A stretch of DNA of 41,869 nucleotides from Lachnospiraceae bacterium (GCA_022792835.1 JAAWBT010000077.1:1-41869); one strand, 5' to 3'. Counted from the stretch's first letter, positions 1-8,289 are shown. Numbers and translations are program-made. The notes: generated by a model from the letters alone, not told the origin.

Positions 1-49
1 ATTGTACCGGAAAATATACAAAAATTATAAAAAATGGCAAAAAAATGGT

Positions 50-77
50 TTGCGGACAGGCAATTCTGTGTTATACT
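50..77 (+). promoter_or_regulatory. Putative sigma-A promoter of ppdK
   Basis: A -10 like TATACT at 72-77 lies 16 bp after a weak -35 like TTGCGG at 50-55, inside an A/T-rich stretch. Transcription would begin near 84, about 55 bases before the ppdK ATG, which is preceded by an AGGAGGGAG ribosome site at 122-130. The -10 is good and the -35 matches only its first half. Confidence 0.5.
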
Positions 78-82
78 AGAAC

Positions 83-103
83 CAGCAGGCGGCCAACCTG
101 CTG
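83..103. promoter_or_regulatory. Inverted repeat at the ppdK transcription start
   Basis: CAGCAGG at 83-89 and CCTGCTG at 97-103 are perfect 7-bp inverted arms around 7 bases. The repeat begins just after the -10 box, so it could be a repressor operator or a stem at the mRNA 5' end that protects the transcript. The sequence does not decide between these. Confidence 0.4.
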
Positions 104-138
104 ATTAATGTCTAAAAACACAGGAGGGAGTTAGAAAC

Positions 139-2763
139 ATGGCAAAATGGGTATATTTGTTTAAAGAAGGCAATGCGGATATGCGCAACCTTCTCGGCGG
201 CAAGGGCGCCAACCTGGCAGAGATGACCAATCTGGGTCTTCCGATCCCCCAGGGATTTACCGTGACGACAGAAGCGTGTACAGATTATTACAACAGCGGC
301 AAAAAGATTACTGAGGAGATTCAGGGACAGATTTTTGACGCGCTGAAATGGCTTGAGAGAGAAAACGGCAAACAGTTTGGAGATACAGAGAATCCTCTCC
401 TGGTATCCGTTCGTTCCGGCGCCAGAGCTTCCATGCCTGGCATGATGGATACGATCTTAAATCTGGGCCTCAACGATGTTTCCGTAGAGGGCTTCGCAAA
501 AAAGACCGGAAACCCCAGATTTGCATACGATTCCTATAGACGGTTTATTCAAATGTTCTCCGACGTGGTTATGGAGGTTCCCAAGTCCTATTTCGAAAAG
601 ATCATTGATGAAGTTAAGGAAGCAAAAGGGGTTCAGTATGACACCGAGCTGACGGCGGATGATTTGAAGGACCTGGTTTCCAGATTCAAGGCGATTTATA
701 AGGAGAAAATGGGCGGTGAAGACTTCCCTCAGGATCCCAGGATTCAGCTGATGGAGGCTGTGAAGGCTGTATTCCGTTCCTGGGACAACCCCCGCGCTAT
801 TGTTTACAGAAGAATGAATGATATTCCCGGCGACTGGGGTACTGCGGTCAATGTCCAGACCATGGTATTTGGAAACATGAGCAATACCTCTGGCACAGGT
901 GTTGCATTTACCAGAAATCCTTCCACTGGAGAGAAGGGTATCTATGGTGAGTACCTGATCAATGCCCAGGGTGAAGACGTGGTGGCTGGTGTCAGGACGC
1001 CTCAGCCGATCACAAAGCTGGAGCAGGATCTTCCCAAATGTTACCGTCAGTTTATGGAGATCGCAAACAAGCTGGAAGACCATTACTGCGATATGCAGGA
1101 CATGGAATTTACCATTCAGGAGGGACAGCTCTTCTTCCTTCAGACCAGAAACGGAAAGAGGACGGCTCCCGCTGCCATCCAGATTGCCTGCGACCTGGTG
1201 GACGAAGGCAAAATTACGCCGGAGGAGGCTGTATGCCGGATCGAGGCCAAGTCTCTGGACCAGCTTCTTCATCCCACCTTTGATGCTGCCGCTCTGAAAG
1301 CAGGCGAGGTGATTGGAAGTGCACTTCCCGCCTCACCCGGCGCTGCTGCAGGTAAGGTGTATTTCACTGCAGAGGATGCGAAGAATGCCCATGAGAGAGG
1401 CGAGAGAGTTATTCTTGTCCGTCTGGAAACTTCTCCGGAGGATATTGAGGGTATGCATGCAGCAGAGGGTATTCTGACTGTCCGCGGCGGCATGACTTCC
1501 CACGCAGCTGTGGTTGCCCGCGGTATGGGAACCTGCTGTGTATCCGGTTGCGGTGAGATCAAAATCAATGAAGAAGAAAAGAGATTTGAGCTGGGCGGTT
1601 ATACGTTCACAGAAGGAGATTATATTTCTCTGGATGGCACCACCGGCAAGATCTACAAGGGGGATATCCAGACTGTGGAAGCTTCCGTAGGCGGAAACTT
1701 TGGCCGTATCATGCGCTGGGCAGATCAGTACCGCAAGCTGCAGGTGCGTACCAATGCGGATACCCCTGCAGATACAGAGAATGCGGTGAAGCTGGGGGCC
1801 GAAGGTATCGGCCTGTGCCGGACGGAGCATATGTTCTTTGAGCCTGACCGGATTCCGAAGATCCGCAAGATGATCCTTTCTGATACGGTGGAAGCGAGAG
1901 AAGCAGCGCTTAATGAGCTGATTCCTTTCCAGAAGGAAGACTTCAAAGCCATGTATAAGGCGCTGAAGGGCCGTCCCATGACGGTACGTTATCTGGATCC
2001 GCCCCTTCATGAGTTCATCCCCACTGACCCTGAGGATATCAAGGCACTGGCAGAGGATATGGGTCTGACTGCAGAGCAGGTACAGGCTAAGTGCGACGAG
2101 CTCCATGAGTTTAACCCTATGATGGGTCATCGTGGCTGCCGTCTGGCTGTGACTTATCCGGAGATTGCCAAAATGCAGACCAGAGCTATTATTGAGGCGG
2201 CCATTGAGGTGAAAGATGAGATGGGCTATGATATCGTTCCTGAGATGATGATTCCTCTCGTGGGCGAGAAAAAAGAGTTAAAATATGTGAAGGGCGTGGT
2301 CATCACCACTGCTGAGGAAGTCATGAAGGAGAAAGGTGCTTACATCAATTATCATGTGGGTACTATGATCGAGATCCCTCGTGCCGCTCTGACAGCAGAC
2401 CAGATCGCTGAGGAGGCAGAGTTCTTCTCTTTTGGTACCAACGACCTGACCCAGATGACCTTTGGTTTTTCCCGTGATGACGCCGGAAAGTTCCTGCCGT
2501 CCTACTATGAGAATAAGATCTATGAGTCTGATCCTTTTGCAAAGCTGGATCAGGAAGGTGTCGGCCAGTTGGTTGCTATGGCTTCCGAGAAAGGCCGTTC
2601 CACCAATCCGAATCTTAAGATTGGTATCTGCGGTGAGCACGGCGGCGATCCCAGCTCCGTGGAATTTTGCCACAGAATCGGCTTAAACTATGTGTCCTGT
2701 TCACCGTTCCGCGTACCCATCGCGAGACTGGCGGCAGCACAGGCTGCGTTAAATAACAAATAA
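139..2763 (+). CDS. ppdK: Pyruvate, phosphate dikinase
   Basis: Cytosolic enzyme that interconverts pyruvate, ATP and phosphate with phosphoenolpyruvate, AMP and pyrophosphate, serving glycolysis or gluconeogenesis in anaerobes. The 874-residue length is typical. The N-terminal nucleotide-binding domain has the GGKGANLAEM motif (around residues 21-30). The swivelling domain has GGMTSHAAVV with the phosphocarrier His at 455. The C-terminal PEP/pyruvate domain ends with GICGEHGGDP, giving the catalytic Cys at 831. Both numbers equal those of the well-studied C. symbiosum enzyme, which the protein resembles closely from memory. It appears monocistronic, with its own promoter and a hairpin downstream. 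Nothing is missing or broken. Confidence 0.98.
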   Translation: MAKWVYLFKEGNADMRNLLGGKGANLAEMTNLGLPIPQGFTVTTEACTDYYNSGKKITEEIQGQIFDALKWLERENGKQFGDTENPLLVSVRSGARASMPGMMDTILNLGLNDVSVEGFAKKTGNPRFAYDSYRRFIQMFSDVVMEVPKSYFEKIIDEVKEAKGVQYDTELTADDLKDLVSRFKAIYKEKMGGEDFPQDPRIQLMEAVKAVFRSWDNPRAIVYRRMNDIPGDWGTAVNVQTMVFGNMSNTSGTGVAFTRNPSTGEKGIYGEYLINAQGEDVVAGVRTPQPITKLEQDLPKCYRQFMEIANKLEDHYCDMQDMEFTIQEGQLFFLQTRNGKRTAPAAIQIACDLVDEGKITPEEAVCRIEAKSLDQLLHPTFDAAALKAGEVIGSALPASPGAAAGKVYFTAEDAKNAHERGERVILVRLETSPEDIEGMHAAEGILTVRGGMTSHAAVVARGMGTCCVSGCGEIKINEEEKRFELGGYTFTEGDYISLDGTTGKIYKGDIQTVEASVGGNFGRIMRWADQYRKLQVRTNADTPADTENAVKLGAEGIGLCRTEHMFFEPDRIPKIRKMILSDTVEAREAALNELIPFQKEDFKAMYKALKGRPMTVRYLDPPLHEFIPTDPEDIKALAEDMGLTAEQVQAKCDELHEFNPMMGHRGCRLAVTYPEIAKMQTRAIIEAAIEVKDEMGYDIVPEMMIPLVGEKKELKYVKGVVITTAEEVMKEKGAYINYHVGTMIEIPRAALTADQIAEEAEFFSFGTNDLTQMTFGFSRDDAGKFLPSYYENKIYESDPFAKLDQEGVGQLVAMASEKGRSTNPNLKIGICGEHGGDPSSVEFCHRIGLNYVSCSPFRVPIARLAAAQAALNNK

Positions 2764-2788
2764 GATGGAAAGATGAAGAAATTATGAA

Positions 2789-2831
2789 AAGGAGCGCATG
2801 GCTCATGTTTGTATGAGGCTATGCGCTCCTT
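2789..2831 (+). terminator. Strong hairpin after ppdK, likely terminator
   Basis: AAGGAGCGCAT (2789-2799) pairs perfectly with ATGCGCTCCTT (2821-2831), and the stem continues inward with GCTCAT/ATGAG. The hairpin starts about 25 bases after the ppdK stop. There is no real T run after it (TAAGTTTGG), so it may slow decay of the 3' end as much as terminate. Confidence 0.6.
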
Positions 2832-2939
2832 AAGTTTGGATATCGGTAGAAAAAATGAATCATGTTTCCGCCTCTTCATTCATAGGATAGAAGTAGCCAA
2901 TTTTCAGGAGATTTTAATCAGTCATTTGGAGGGGTGGAC

Positions 2940-4055
2940 GTGAGTGAACGAGGAACCGGCGTATTGGAGCAGTACGGATTGGAGGTATTCAGAACCTGGC
3001 GTACCAGGGGAGCTTTTTTGTGCGAGACCAGTGAGGGCCTTAAATTATTAAAGGAGTGGAATGGGTCGGACAGAAGAATCCAATTTGAATATGAAATGCT
3101 GTCCGGGCTTTCAGAGGTTGGCCTTCAAGTGGACTGCTGTATGTTAAATGAGGAAGGCCGCTTGATTTCAGTTGACGAAGACCAGACCAGGTATGTGCTG
3201 CGGGACTGGTATGAGGGACGAGAGTGTAATACCAGGGAGACCGGAGAAGTTTTGACGGCGGCAAAACTTTTGGCAAAGCTTCATGCTGCCTTTCGTCGTC
3301 TGGACGAAGAACATATTTTGGAACGAAAAGAAGAAGAGTTTCTGCGGGATCAAAGGGAGCGGGAGGCACAAAGGGAACTGGTGGGGATGGAGATCGGAGT
3401 AGGAGAAAGGGAACAGCCAGAAAGCAGCATTGTAGACTTGGAAACGGCAGAAGGAACTTTCTGCCAAAGTCAGCCGGAAGCTTTGCCCGGAATGCTGGAG
3501 CGCCATAACCGGGAGCTGAAACGGACTCGCTCTTTTGTGAAAGCCAGAAAGAAGAAAACCGATTTTGAACTTGTGGTCATCGGTGGTTTTGAAAAATTTT
3601 ACCGTCAGGCGGAAGAGGCGGCAGACCTTTCTGTGGCTCTTCCTGCTTTGCCGGAGAACGGATGGTGCCATGGAGAATACAGCCATCACCATGTGCTTCT
3701 CGGGGACCATGTCTGTGCGGTTACAGGGTTTTCCAGAGTCCGCCGATATGTTCAGGTTTCAGATCTTTATTATTTCATGCGGAAAATTCTGGAGAAGCAC
3801 AGATGGAATCTAAAGCTTTCGCGCCGCCTGTTGGATACCTATACAGCGGTACTGCCATTGACCGGAGAGGAATGGAAATATCTGTATATTCTGTTTTTAT
3901 ATCCGGAAAAATATTGGAAACAGATGAATTATTATGTGAATTCCAATAAGGCGTGGATACCAGCCAGAAACGTCGACAAGCTTCGGGTATTGGAAAATCA
4001 GTTTGAGGCGAGAACCTTATTTTTGGAAGAATTGAAAAGGAAAGCGGGATTCTAA
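2940..4055 (+). CDS. CotS-like spore coat protein, probable pseudokinase
   Basis: 371 residues of the CotS/aminoglycoside-phosphotransferase-like fold, used in Firmicutes for spore coat or spore-associated proteins. I chose GTG 2940 because GGAGGGG at 2928-2934 is then correctly spaced; the upstream in-frame GTG at 2934 overlaps that site. The C-terminal pattern (DLYYFMRKILEK, then EWKYLYILFLYPEKYWK) is typical of CotS-type proteins. The kinase loop, normally HGD-x4-N, reads HGEYSHHH from H244, so the catalytic Asp is Glu and the metal Asn is His. The DFG-equivalent Asp is Gly263 (VTGF). A charged, family-unlike insert lies around residues 120-200. The protein probably does not phosphorylate. 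Function in the coat is inferred from family only. Confidence 0.75.
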   Translation: MSERGTGVLEQYGLEVFRTWRTRGAFLCETSEGLKLLKEWNGSDRRIQFEYEMLSGLSEVGLQVDCCMLNEEGRLISVDEDQTRYVLRDWYEGRECNTRETGEVLTAAKLLAKLHAAFRRLDEEHILERKEEEFLRDQREREAQRELVGMEIGVGEREQPESSIVDLETAEGTFCQSQPEALPGMLERHNRELKRTRSFVKARKKKTDFELVVIGGFEKFYRQAEEAADLSVALPALPENGWCHGEYSHHHVLLGDHVCAVTGFSRVRRYVQVSDLYYFMRKILEKHRWNLKLSRRLLDTYTAVLPLTGEEWKYLYILFLYPEKYWKQMNYYVNSNKAWIPARNVDKLRVLENQFEARTLFLEELKRKAGF

Positions 4056-4137
4056 AGGTTTTCTTTGTTTGGAAAAATACAGGGTTTATAGATTGGCCAA
4101 CAGAAAATGTACTTTTCTAGGCGGTTAATTTGATTTT

Positions 4138-4866
4138 TTAACCCAGCATCTGAAGCCTTTGGCTGTGGTCAGTGACTACCTTTTTGATGAGATCAATATC
4201 GGTCTGTATAATTTCAAGCTGTTTAAAGGCTTTTTCGTATCGCTTGGCGGCCGGCATATAATTTTCGGCTAACAATTGAAGGTTTTTATCAGTGATGTTT
4301 TCCAAATGTACTTGGGTTTTTGTAACTTTAAAATCCAGGGCCAGCAGGTTATCCTTTGATGCTTGTATATCATCCTTTAGTACCTGTGCATCATCCTTTA
4401 GTACCTGTACATCATCCTTTAGTACCTGTACATCATCTTTTAATACCTGTATATCATCCTTTAGTACCTGTACATCATCCTTTAGTACCTGTACGTCACC
4501 CTTTAATACTTGTACATCACTTTTTAGTGCCTGTACATCATCCTTTAATAGCTGTACATCATCTTTTAGTACCTGTACATCACCCTTTAATACTTGTACA
4601 TCACTTTTTAGTGCCTGTACATTATCCTTTAATAGCTGTACATCACTTTTTAGTGCCTGTACATCATCCTTTAATAGCTGTACATCACTTTTTAGTGTCT
4701 GTACATTATCCTTTAATAGCTGTACATCACTTTTTAGTGTCTGTACATCATCCTTTAACAGCAGCAGGCCATCTTTTATGGGTTGCAGTTCGGTTTTGAA
4801 TTTAGAATCCAGTTTCGCATCCAATAGCTGTGAGATTGCCAGTAAGTCTTCGGTCGTCAATGCCAT
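4138..4866 (-). CDS. Heptad-repeat coiled-coil protein of unknown function
   Basis: 242 residues with no signal peptide or membrane segment. After a conserved-looking head (MALTTEDLLAISQLLDAKLD) come 19 uninterrupted heptads of the form LK-[DSG]-[DN]-V-Q-x (residues 37-169) and one degenerate heptad. Val and Leu alternate at 4/3 spacing, so a long parallel coiled coil is expected. The tail (residues about 185-242, TDKNLQLLAENY then a charged helix) resembles the ends of a common clostridial family that I know only as hypothetical proteins with similar heads and tails around a variable coil. The ribosome site AAAGGAGGGTGA is very strong. The gene stands alone, convergent with the CotS-like gene. 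I do not know its function. Confidence 0.85.
   Translation of the reverse strand: MALTTEDLLAISQLLDAKLDSKFKTELQPIKDGLLLLKDDVQTLKSDVQLLKDNVQTLKSDVQLLKDDVQALKSDVQLLKDNVQALKSDVQVLKGDVQVLKDDVQLLKDDVQALKSDVQVLKGDVQVLKDDVQVLKDDIQVLKDDVQVLKDDVQVLKDDAQVLKDDIQASKDNLLALDFKVTKTQVHLENITDKNLQLLAENYMPAAKRYEKAFKQLEIIQTDIDLIKKVVTDHSQRLQMLG
4360..4758. repeat. 21-bp tandem repeat (minisatellite) inside the coiled-coil gene
   Basis: Nineteen 21-bp units encode the 19 heptads. The plus-strand unit is close to TTTAGTACCTGTACATCATCC, with variants that differ mainly at the third heptad codon and at GTACC/ATAGC/GTGCC. Unit types alternate in blocks (a 42-bp higher-order period in the 5' part of the gene), suggesting expansion by unequal exchange or slippage. 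Confidence 0.95.
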
Positions 4867-5022
4867 AGAATCACCCTCCTTTTTGGTCGGTTAAAATTTA
4901 TGGATGTTGTAGTAAAGTCTATGAAGTTGCGAAAATACCGAGAAATTTTAATGCGGAATCGCTAGAAGAGAGAGTTGAAAGAAAAGTAGAAACTTTTAAG
5001 AAAAAACCAGATATCTATCTGC

Positions 5023-5051
5023 ATTATACAGGATTTTTTACTGAAATGCAA
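5023..5051 (-). promoter_or_regulatory. Putative promoter of the coiled-coil gene
   Basis: On the minus strand, TATAAT (5028-5023) lies 17 bp from TTGCAT (5051-5046). The -10 is perfect and the -35 keeps TTG. Transcription would start near 5016 and give a leader of about 150 bases. The -35 overlaps the outer arm of the 5047-5122 inverted repeat. Confidence 0.5.
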
Positions 5052-5122
5052 TCGCTTTCTCCGGGATTTTTTGCTTTATAGGAAACTGTATCCTATAAAG
5101 CAAAACTATCCGGGAGATTGCA
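5047..5122. repeat. Long imperfect palindrome with a perfect 15-bp core stem
   Basis: TTTTGCTTTATAGGA (5069-5083) and TCCTATAAAGCAAAA (5091-5105) are exact inverted arms around 7 bases. Outside them CCGGGAT/ATCCGGG pair with one mismatch, and TGCAATC (5047-5053) pairs with GATTGCA (5116-5122). The structure sits 3' of the minus-strand ATPase gene. No U tract follows on either strand, so it is not a classical terminator. It may be a small mobile palindromic element or a 3' protective hairpin. Confidence 0.7.
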
Positions 5123-5132
5123 CTGTGGCCGG

Positions 5133-5154
5133 GCGGAAAGTGATTACTTTCCGC
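5133..5154 (-). terminator. Hairpin at the stop codon of the ATPase gene
   Basis: GCGGAAAGT (5133-5141) and ACTTTCCGC (5146-5154) form a perfect 9-bp stem with a 4-base loop. The minus-strand stop codon (5144-5146) falls in the loop region. No U tract follows, so transcript stabilisation is as likely as termination. Confidence 0.35.
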
Positions 5155-7030
5155 TCAGTACTAGAAGCTGATAGGGAACATTCATTCTTGACAGGAAAGC
5201 GGCCTCTCTTTTGTGGCTGGTAAAGAGGAAAATCTGCCCATGGTAAGACTCTGCCAGATATTTTAATGTATTGTTCAGACGGGTGTCATCATAGTAGGCA
5301 AAAGTGTCGTCCAAAAGAATGGGCAGGGACTGGCCGGGAAATAAAATCTTTACAGCACTTAATCGGAGGGCCAGATAAACCTGTTCCATAGTTCCACGGC
5401 TCAAAGAGTCGAGGGAAACTGAACGTCCGCCGTTTCTCATGGTGACAGCCAGATTCTCATCAATGTGAAACCGGTCATAGACACCATCTGTGATGGCAGA
5501 CATGATCGTTGAGACCTGTCTGTTTAACAGAGGGCTGAAAGTCTCATGGATTTTGGATGACAGGGAAGAAATGGTTTCTTCAGCCAGAGTTACGGCTTTG
5601 ATTTTTTCTTCCAGGACTTCATTGTATTCCATGAGCCTTGAAAGAGCCTGTTTTTCCTCTTCCAGTTCTGTAAGTTCTTTACAGGCCTGCTCGAATTCCC
5701 AGACTCCCTTCTGGAGACGGTTTTTCTCGTCCATGGCAGCCTGAAGTCCTTCCTGCAGGGCGGCGGTTGTTGTCAGAGATTCTTCTAGAAGGTTTTGATT
5801 TTTTTTGCGGGTATCTAAAAGGTTTTGATACTCTGCAAATTTTTCCTTCATGGCAATTCTGGCGCTTTCTGTGACCTCAGAGCTTCCTAAGTGGGCTTTA
5901 TAGGCATTTTGGATAAACTGCTCAGTCTCGGCTGCCATGGCTAAAGAGGCAGAATCTTCTTTTCTAGAACGGACAAACAACAGGATTGTAAAGAGAAAGG
6001 AACTACCTACTCCGATAAAAAACAAAATCAAAAAAGGCAGCCTTGGCAGCGGAAAAGGTGTGTTTGTAAAGGGGAGCTCCTCATAAAAGAGGCTGCCCAG
6101 GGCAAGGGTAAGAAAAACCAAGGCAGCAAAAACGCCACAGAGGACATCCCGGACTTTCGGAGAACGTGGTTTGCCCTTTCCTCTCTCACCTGAGGCCATC
6201 CGGTAGGCATCATAGGCATCGTGGAGTCGTTCTTGATAGAGGTCAACGTCTCCAACGGCAGAAAGACTGTGCTCATCAATTGCCTTTCTGGTAGTCTCAA
6301 TTTCCTGTTCCAGTTTTCGGCGCATACAGTTTTCGGCTTCCAGCCTCTTTTCCAGCTCCTCAACCTGCCCCTTCCGGTTTTCTGACGGAGTTCCGGTCTC
6401 TTTTATCGTAACTTCGATGTCAGAGATTTTTGCAAGGATCTCATGATATCGGTGGGAAGCATTCCCATCTATTTGCTGTTTTAAGGCCTTTTTCTGCTCT
6501 TTCAGAGAAGAGAGAGCTTTTGTCACGTCCAGAGTGGAAGCGCCTGACAAGGCGATGCTGGAAAGGCGGTTTTTTAAACTTTCGCTCAAAGAACTGTCAG
6601 TAGCAGCTTTCAGTTGTTCAATGCTGATGGTGTTCTGATAAATCTCTTCGGAAACATGTCCGAGAATGGGCATAAGTTCTTCCTGCTCAGTGGCGATGAT
6701 CTGTCCGCTTTCTCCTTTCCGGACAGAAAGAGAGCGATTCTTTGTATCCAGGCACCGTTCAATCCGGTAATCGTTACCTTCTGTGTGGAGTGTCAGGGAA
6801 CCGCCGTAGGAAGCCTGCCCTTCCCAGGGATAATAACGGGAATAAGAATCGTGACCGGCAGCCCGTCCCCGCCCCCGTTCCATGCCAAAAAGCATACTTT
6901 TCAAATAAGCGTGGAGGGTGGATTTTCCGGAACCGTTTTCTCCGTAAATGATGTTGATGCCTTCCGAAAAAGACATGTCTTTATGACTGTATTTTCCAAA
7001 ACCGGAAATATGTATATCTTTTAAGTGCAT
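5144..7030 (-). CDS. SbcC/YhaN-like AAA ATPase with membrane segments in its coil
   Basis: 628-residue ATPase partner of the adjacent nuclease, of the SMC/Rad50-like group that processes DNA ends. Walker A GENGSGKS is at residues 30-37. The ABC signature region SRGTMEQ is at about 544-550 and Walker B ILLDD at about 571-575, the split arrangement of Rad50-like proteins. Long charged coiled coils lie at about 165-280 and 365-490. Between them are two clear hydrophobic segments (about 296-314 and 332-353) around a Pro-rich turn, where Rad50 would have its zinc hook, so the tip may sit in the membrane. It is much shorter than E. coli SbcC (over 1000 residues). Its start codon directly abuts the stop of the nuclease gene, implying translational coupling. 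Confidence 0.85.
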   Translation of the reverse strand: MHLKDIHISGFGKYSHKDMSFSEGINIIYGENGSGKSTLHAYLKSMLFGMERGRGRAAGHDSYSRYYPWEGQASYGGSLTLHTEGNDYRIERCLDTKNRSLSVRKGESGQIIATEQEELMPILGHVSEEIYQNTISIEQLKAATDSSLSESLKNRLSSIALSGASTLDVTKALSSLKEQKKALKQQIDGNASHRYHEILAKISDIEVTIKETGTPSENRKGQVEELEKRLEAENCMRRKLEQEIETTRKAIDEHSLSAVGDVDLYQERLHDAYDAYRMASGERGKGKPRSPKVRDVLCGVFAALVFLTLALGSLFYEELPFTNTPFPLPRLPFLILFFIGVGSSFLFTILLFVRSRKEDSASLAMAAETEQFIQNAYKAHLGSSEVTESARIAMKEKFAEYQNLLDTRKKNQNLLEESLTTTAALQEGLQAAMDEKNRLQKGVWEFEQACKELTELEEEKQALSRLMEYNEVLEEKIKAVTLAEETISSLSSKIHETFSPLLNRQVSTIMSAITDGVYDRFHIDENLAVTMRNGGRSVSLDSLSRGTMEQVYLALRLSAVKILFPGQSLPILLDDTFAYYDDTRLNNTLKYLAESYHGQIFLFTSHKREAAFLSRMNVPYQLLVLSGK

Positions 7031-8128
7031 TTAAGATTCTCCTGTGTCTATATCAAAGTTGGAAAGCAGTGCGTCTAATCCGTAGTAAAAAGCATGGCGG
7101 CGAAGCGGATCTGAGAATTCCTTTTCAGTGCCATCCGGCAGGAGGGCGGCGATATAGTCGCCGATGATGTCATTTCTGTGACTGTTTAACAGTTGTTCTA
7201 TGTCATAGGAAGGGATTGTATCATCCCGGAAAGAAATGATCCTTCCGGCACTGCAAAGATAATCCTTGTGGAAGACAAGATCCGGGTCCCGCTTCCCGCT
7301 CAGCGTTACCTTATACATATTAGAAACACCATACTGTTTCATGAATTTTTCCAGGGTCTGAAACAGAGATTGGTTGGTGGTGCGGTCAGTCACTTTTACC
7401 TGACAGGGAATATAGCTGCGGGAAGAAAGAGGCACAAAGCCAAGTTTCAGGGATTCCTTTCCATCTTCTCTTTTCAGTTCTCCTGCAAGGTAACCATGAG
7501 CGCCTGTCTCCGTCAGATCCAGGGGGGAGAGAGAGCCGGGGAAACCATACCGCCCGGCCTCTGAAAATTCCGGTTTGTGGATGTGGCCCAGGGCTGTGTA
7601 GGAGAAACCAGAGGCAGACAGCTTTTTTTTGTCAATGGGGATATGGGTTTCATCCCCGCCGTGGGCCAGGAGAATATGGAAATTTTCATCCTTCGGTGCA
7701 GTAAGGCTGTCATAGAGAGGTTCTTTGATTTCTCTGGAATGATAGCTGAATCCGTGAACCACTGTCTTGATCTTAGGAAAAGAAACGGTTTCCGGTTTGC
7801 TGTCAGATAAAAAGGTCACATTGGGGGCCCAGGAAAATTCTGCCAGGGAAGAACCGGGGCGGACACAGTCATGATTTCCGGCAATCAGGACTACAGGAAT
7901 ATCCGGGATACCGGAAAAAAGGGAATTGACTTCCTTGAGCTCCACAGGAGCCGGCTGCCTGTGAAAAAGATCGCCAGAAATAAGTACGAGATCCGGTTCT
8001 TCTTGCTGGCAGGCGTTTATAAAATCACGAAAAGCGCTTAAGATATCAAGAGAACGCTCTTTGGACCAGGGAAAGCCCCGATCCGGCTGGCACCCCAGAT
8101 GGATATCTGCAGTATGCATAAACTTCAT
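7031..8128 (-). CDS. Metallophosphoesterase, SbcD/YhaO-like DNA nuclease
   Basis: 365-residue calcineurin-like phosphoesterase expected to act with the downstream ATPase as an Mre11-Rad50 type complex on DNA ends. The metal-binding signatures are all present in order: HTADIHLG (Asp8, His10), SGDLFHR (near 50), AGNHD (near 83), LAHGG (near 155) and GHIHKPE (near 180). A C-terminal capping domain of about 150 residues follows. The gene ends exactly where the ATPase gene begins (zero spacing). An extended -10 promoter lies about 80 bases upstream. Possible role: double-strand break or arrested-fork processing. The exact substrate is unknown. Confidence 0.9.
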   Translation of the reverse strand: MKFMHTADIHLGCQPDRGFPWSKERSLDILSAFRDFINACQQEEPDLVLISGDLFHRQPAPVELKEVNSLFSGIPDIPVVLIAGNHDCVRPGSSLAEFSWAPNVTFLSDSKPETVSFPKIKTVVHGFSYHSREIKEPLYDSLTAPKDENFHILLAHGGDETHIPIDKKKLSASGFSYTALGHIHKPEFSEAGRYGFPGSLSPLDLTETGAHGYLAGELKREDGKESLKLGFVPLSSRSYIPCQVKVTDRTTNQSLFQTLEKFMKQYGVSNMYKVTLSGKRDPDLVFHKDYLCSAGRIISFRDDTIPSYDIEQLLNSHRNDIIGDYIAALLPDGTEKEFSDPLRRHAFYYGLDALLSNFDIDTGES

Positions 8129-8206
8129 AAAAAGGTTCCTTTCTGAAAAATACTGAGAATCAGGAGAAAATCAACGGCAATGGCAGTAATTTTCTCTCTT
8201 CTGAAC

Positions 8207-8235
8207 ATTATATCACAGGAAGAGACAGGAAGCAA
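8207..8235 (-). promoter_or_regulatory. Promoter of the nuclease-ATPase operon
   Basis: Minus strand TTGCTT (8235-8230), 17-bp spacer, TATAAT (8212-8207), with TGA just before the -10 (extended -10). Transcription would start near 8200, giving a leader of about 70 bases before the nuclease ATG. The intergenic region is shared with the divergent glgC. Confidence 0.6.
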
Positions 8236-8289
8236 AAAAATGGGTTTTATAAAATGCATAAAATTTATCCAAAAATGGAAAAATAATTG

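Noticed and set aside
4138..4866. Coiled-coil gene as a phage tape-measure or tail-fibre gene
   Set aside because: No phage gene lies nearby, the protein is short, and its head and tail resemble a chromosomal clostridial family.
4292..4894. Long open frames on the plus strand across the coiled-coil gene
   Set aside because: They exist only because a 21-bp repeat without stops in one frame is often stop-free in others. The products are simple Ser/Thr/Cys or His/Pro/Val repeats, and the minus-strand gene has a strong ribosome site and unique ends.
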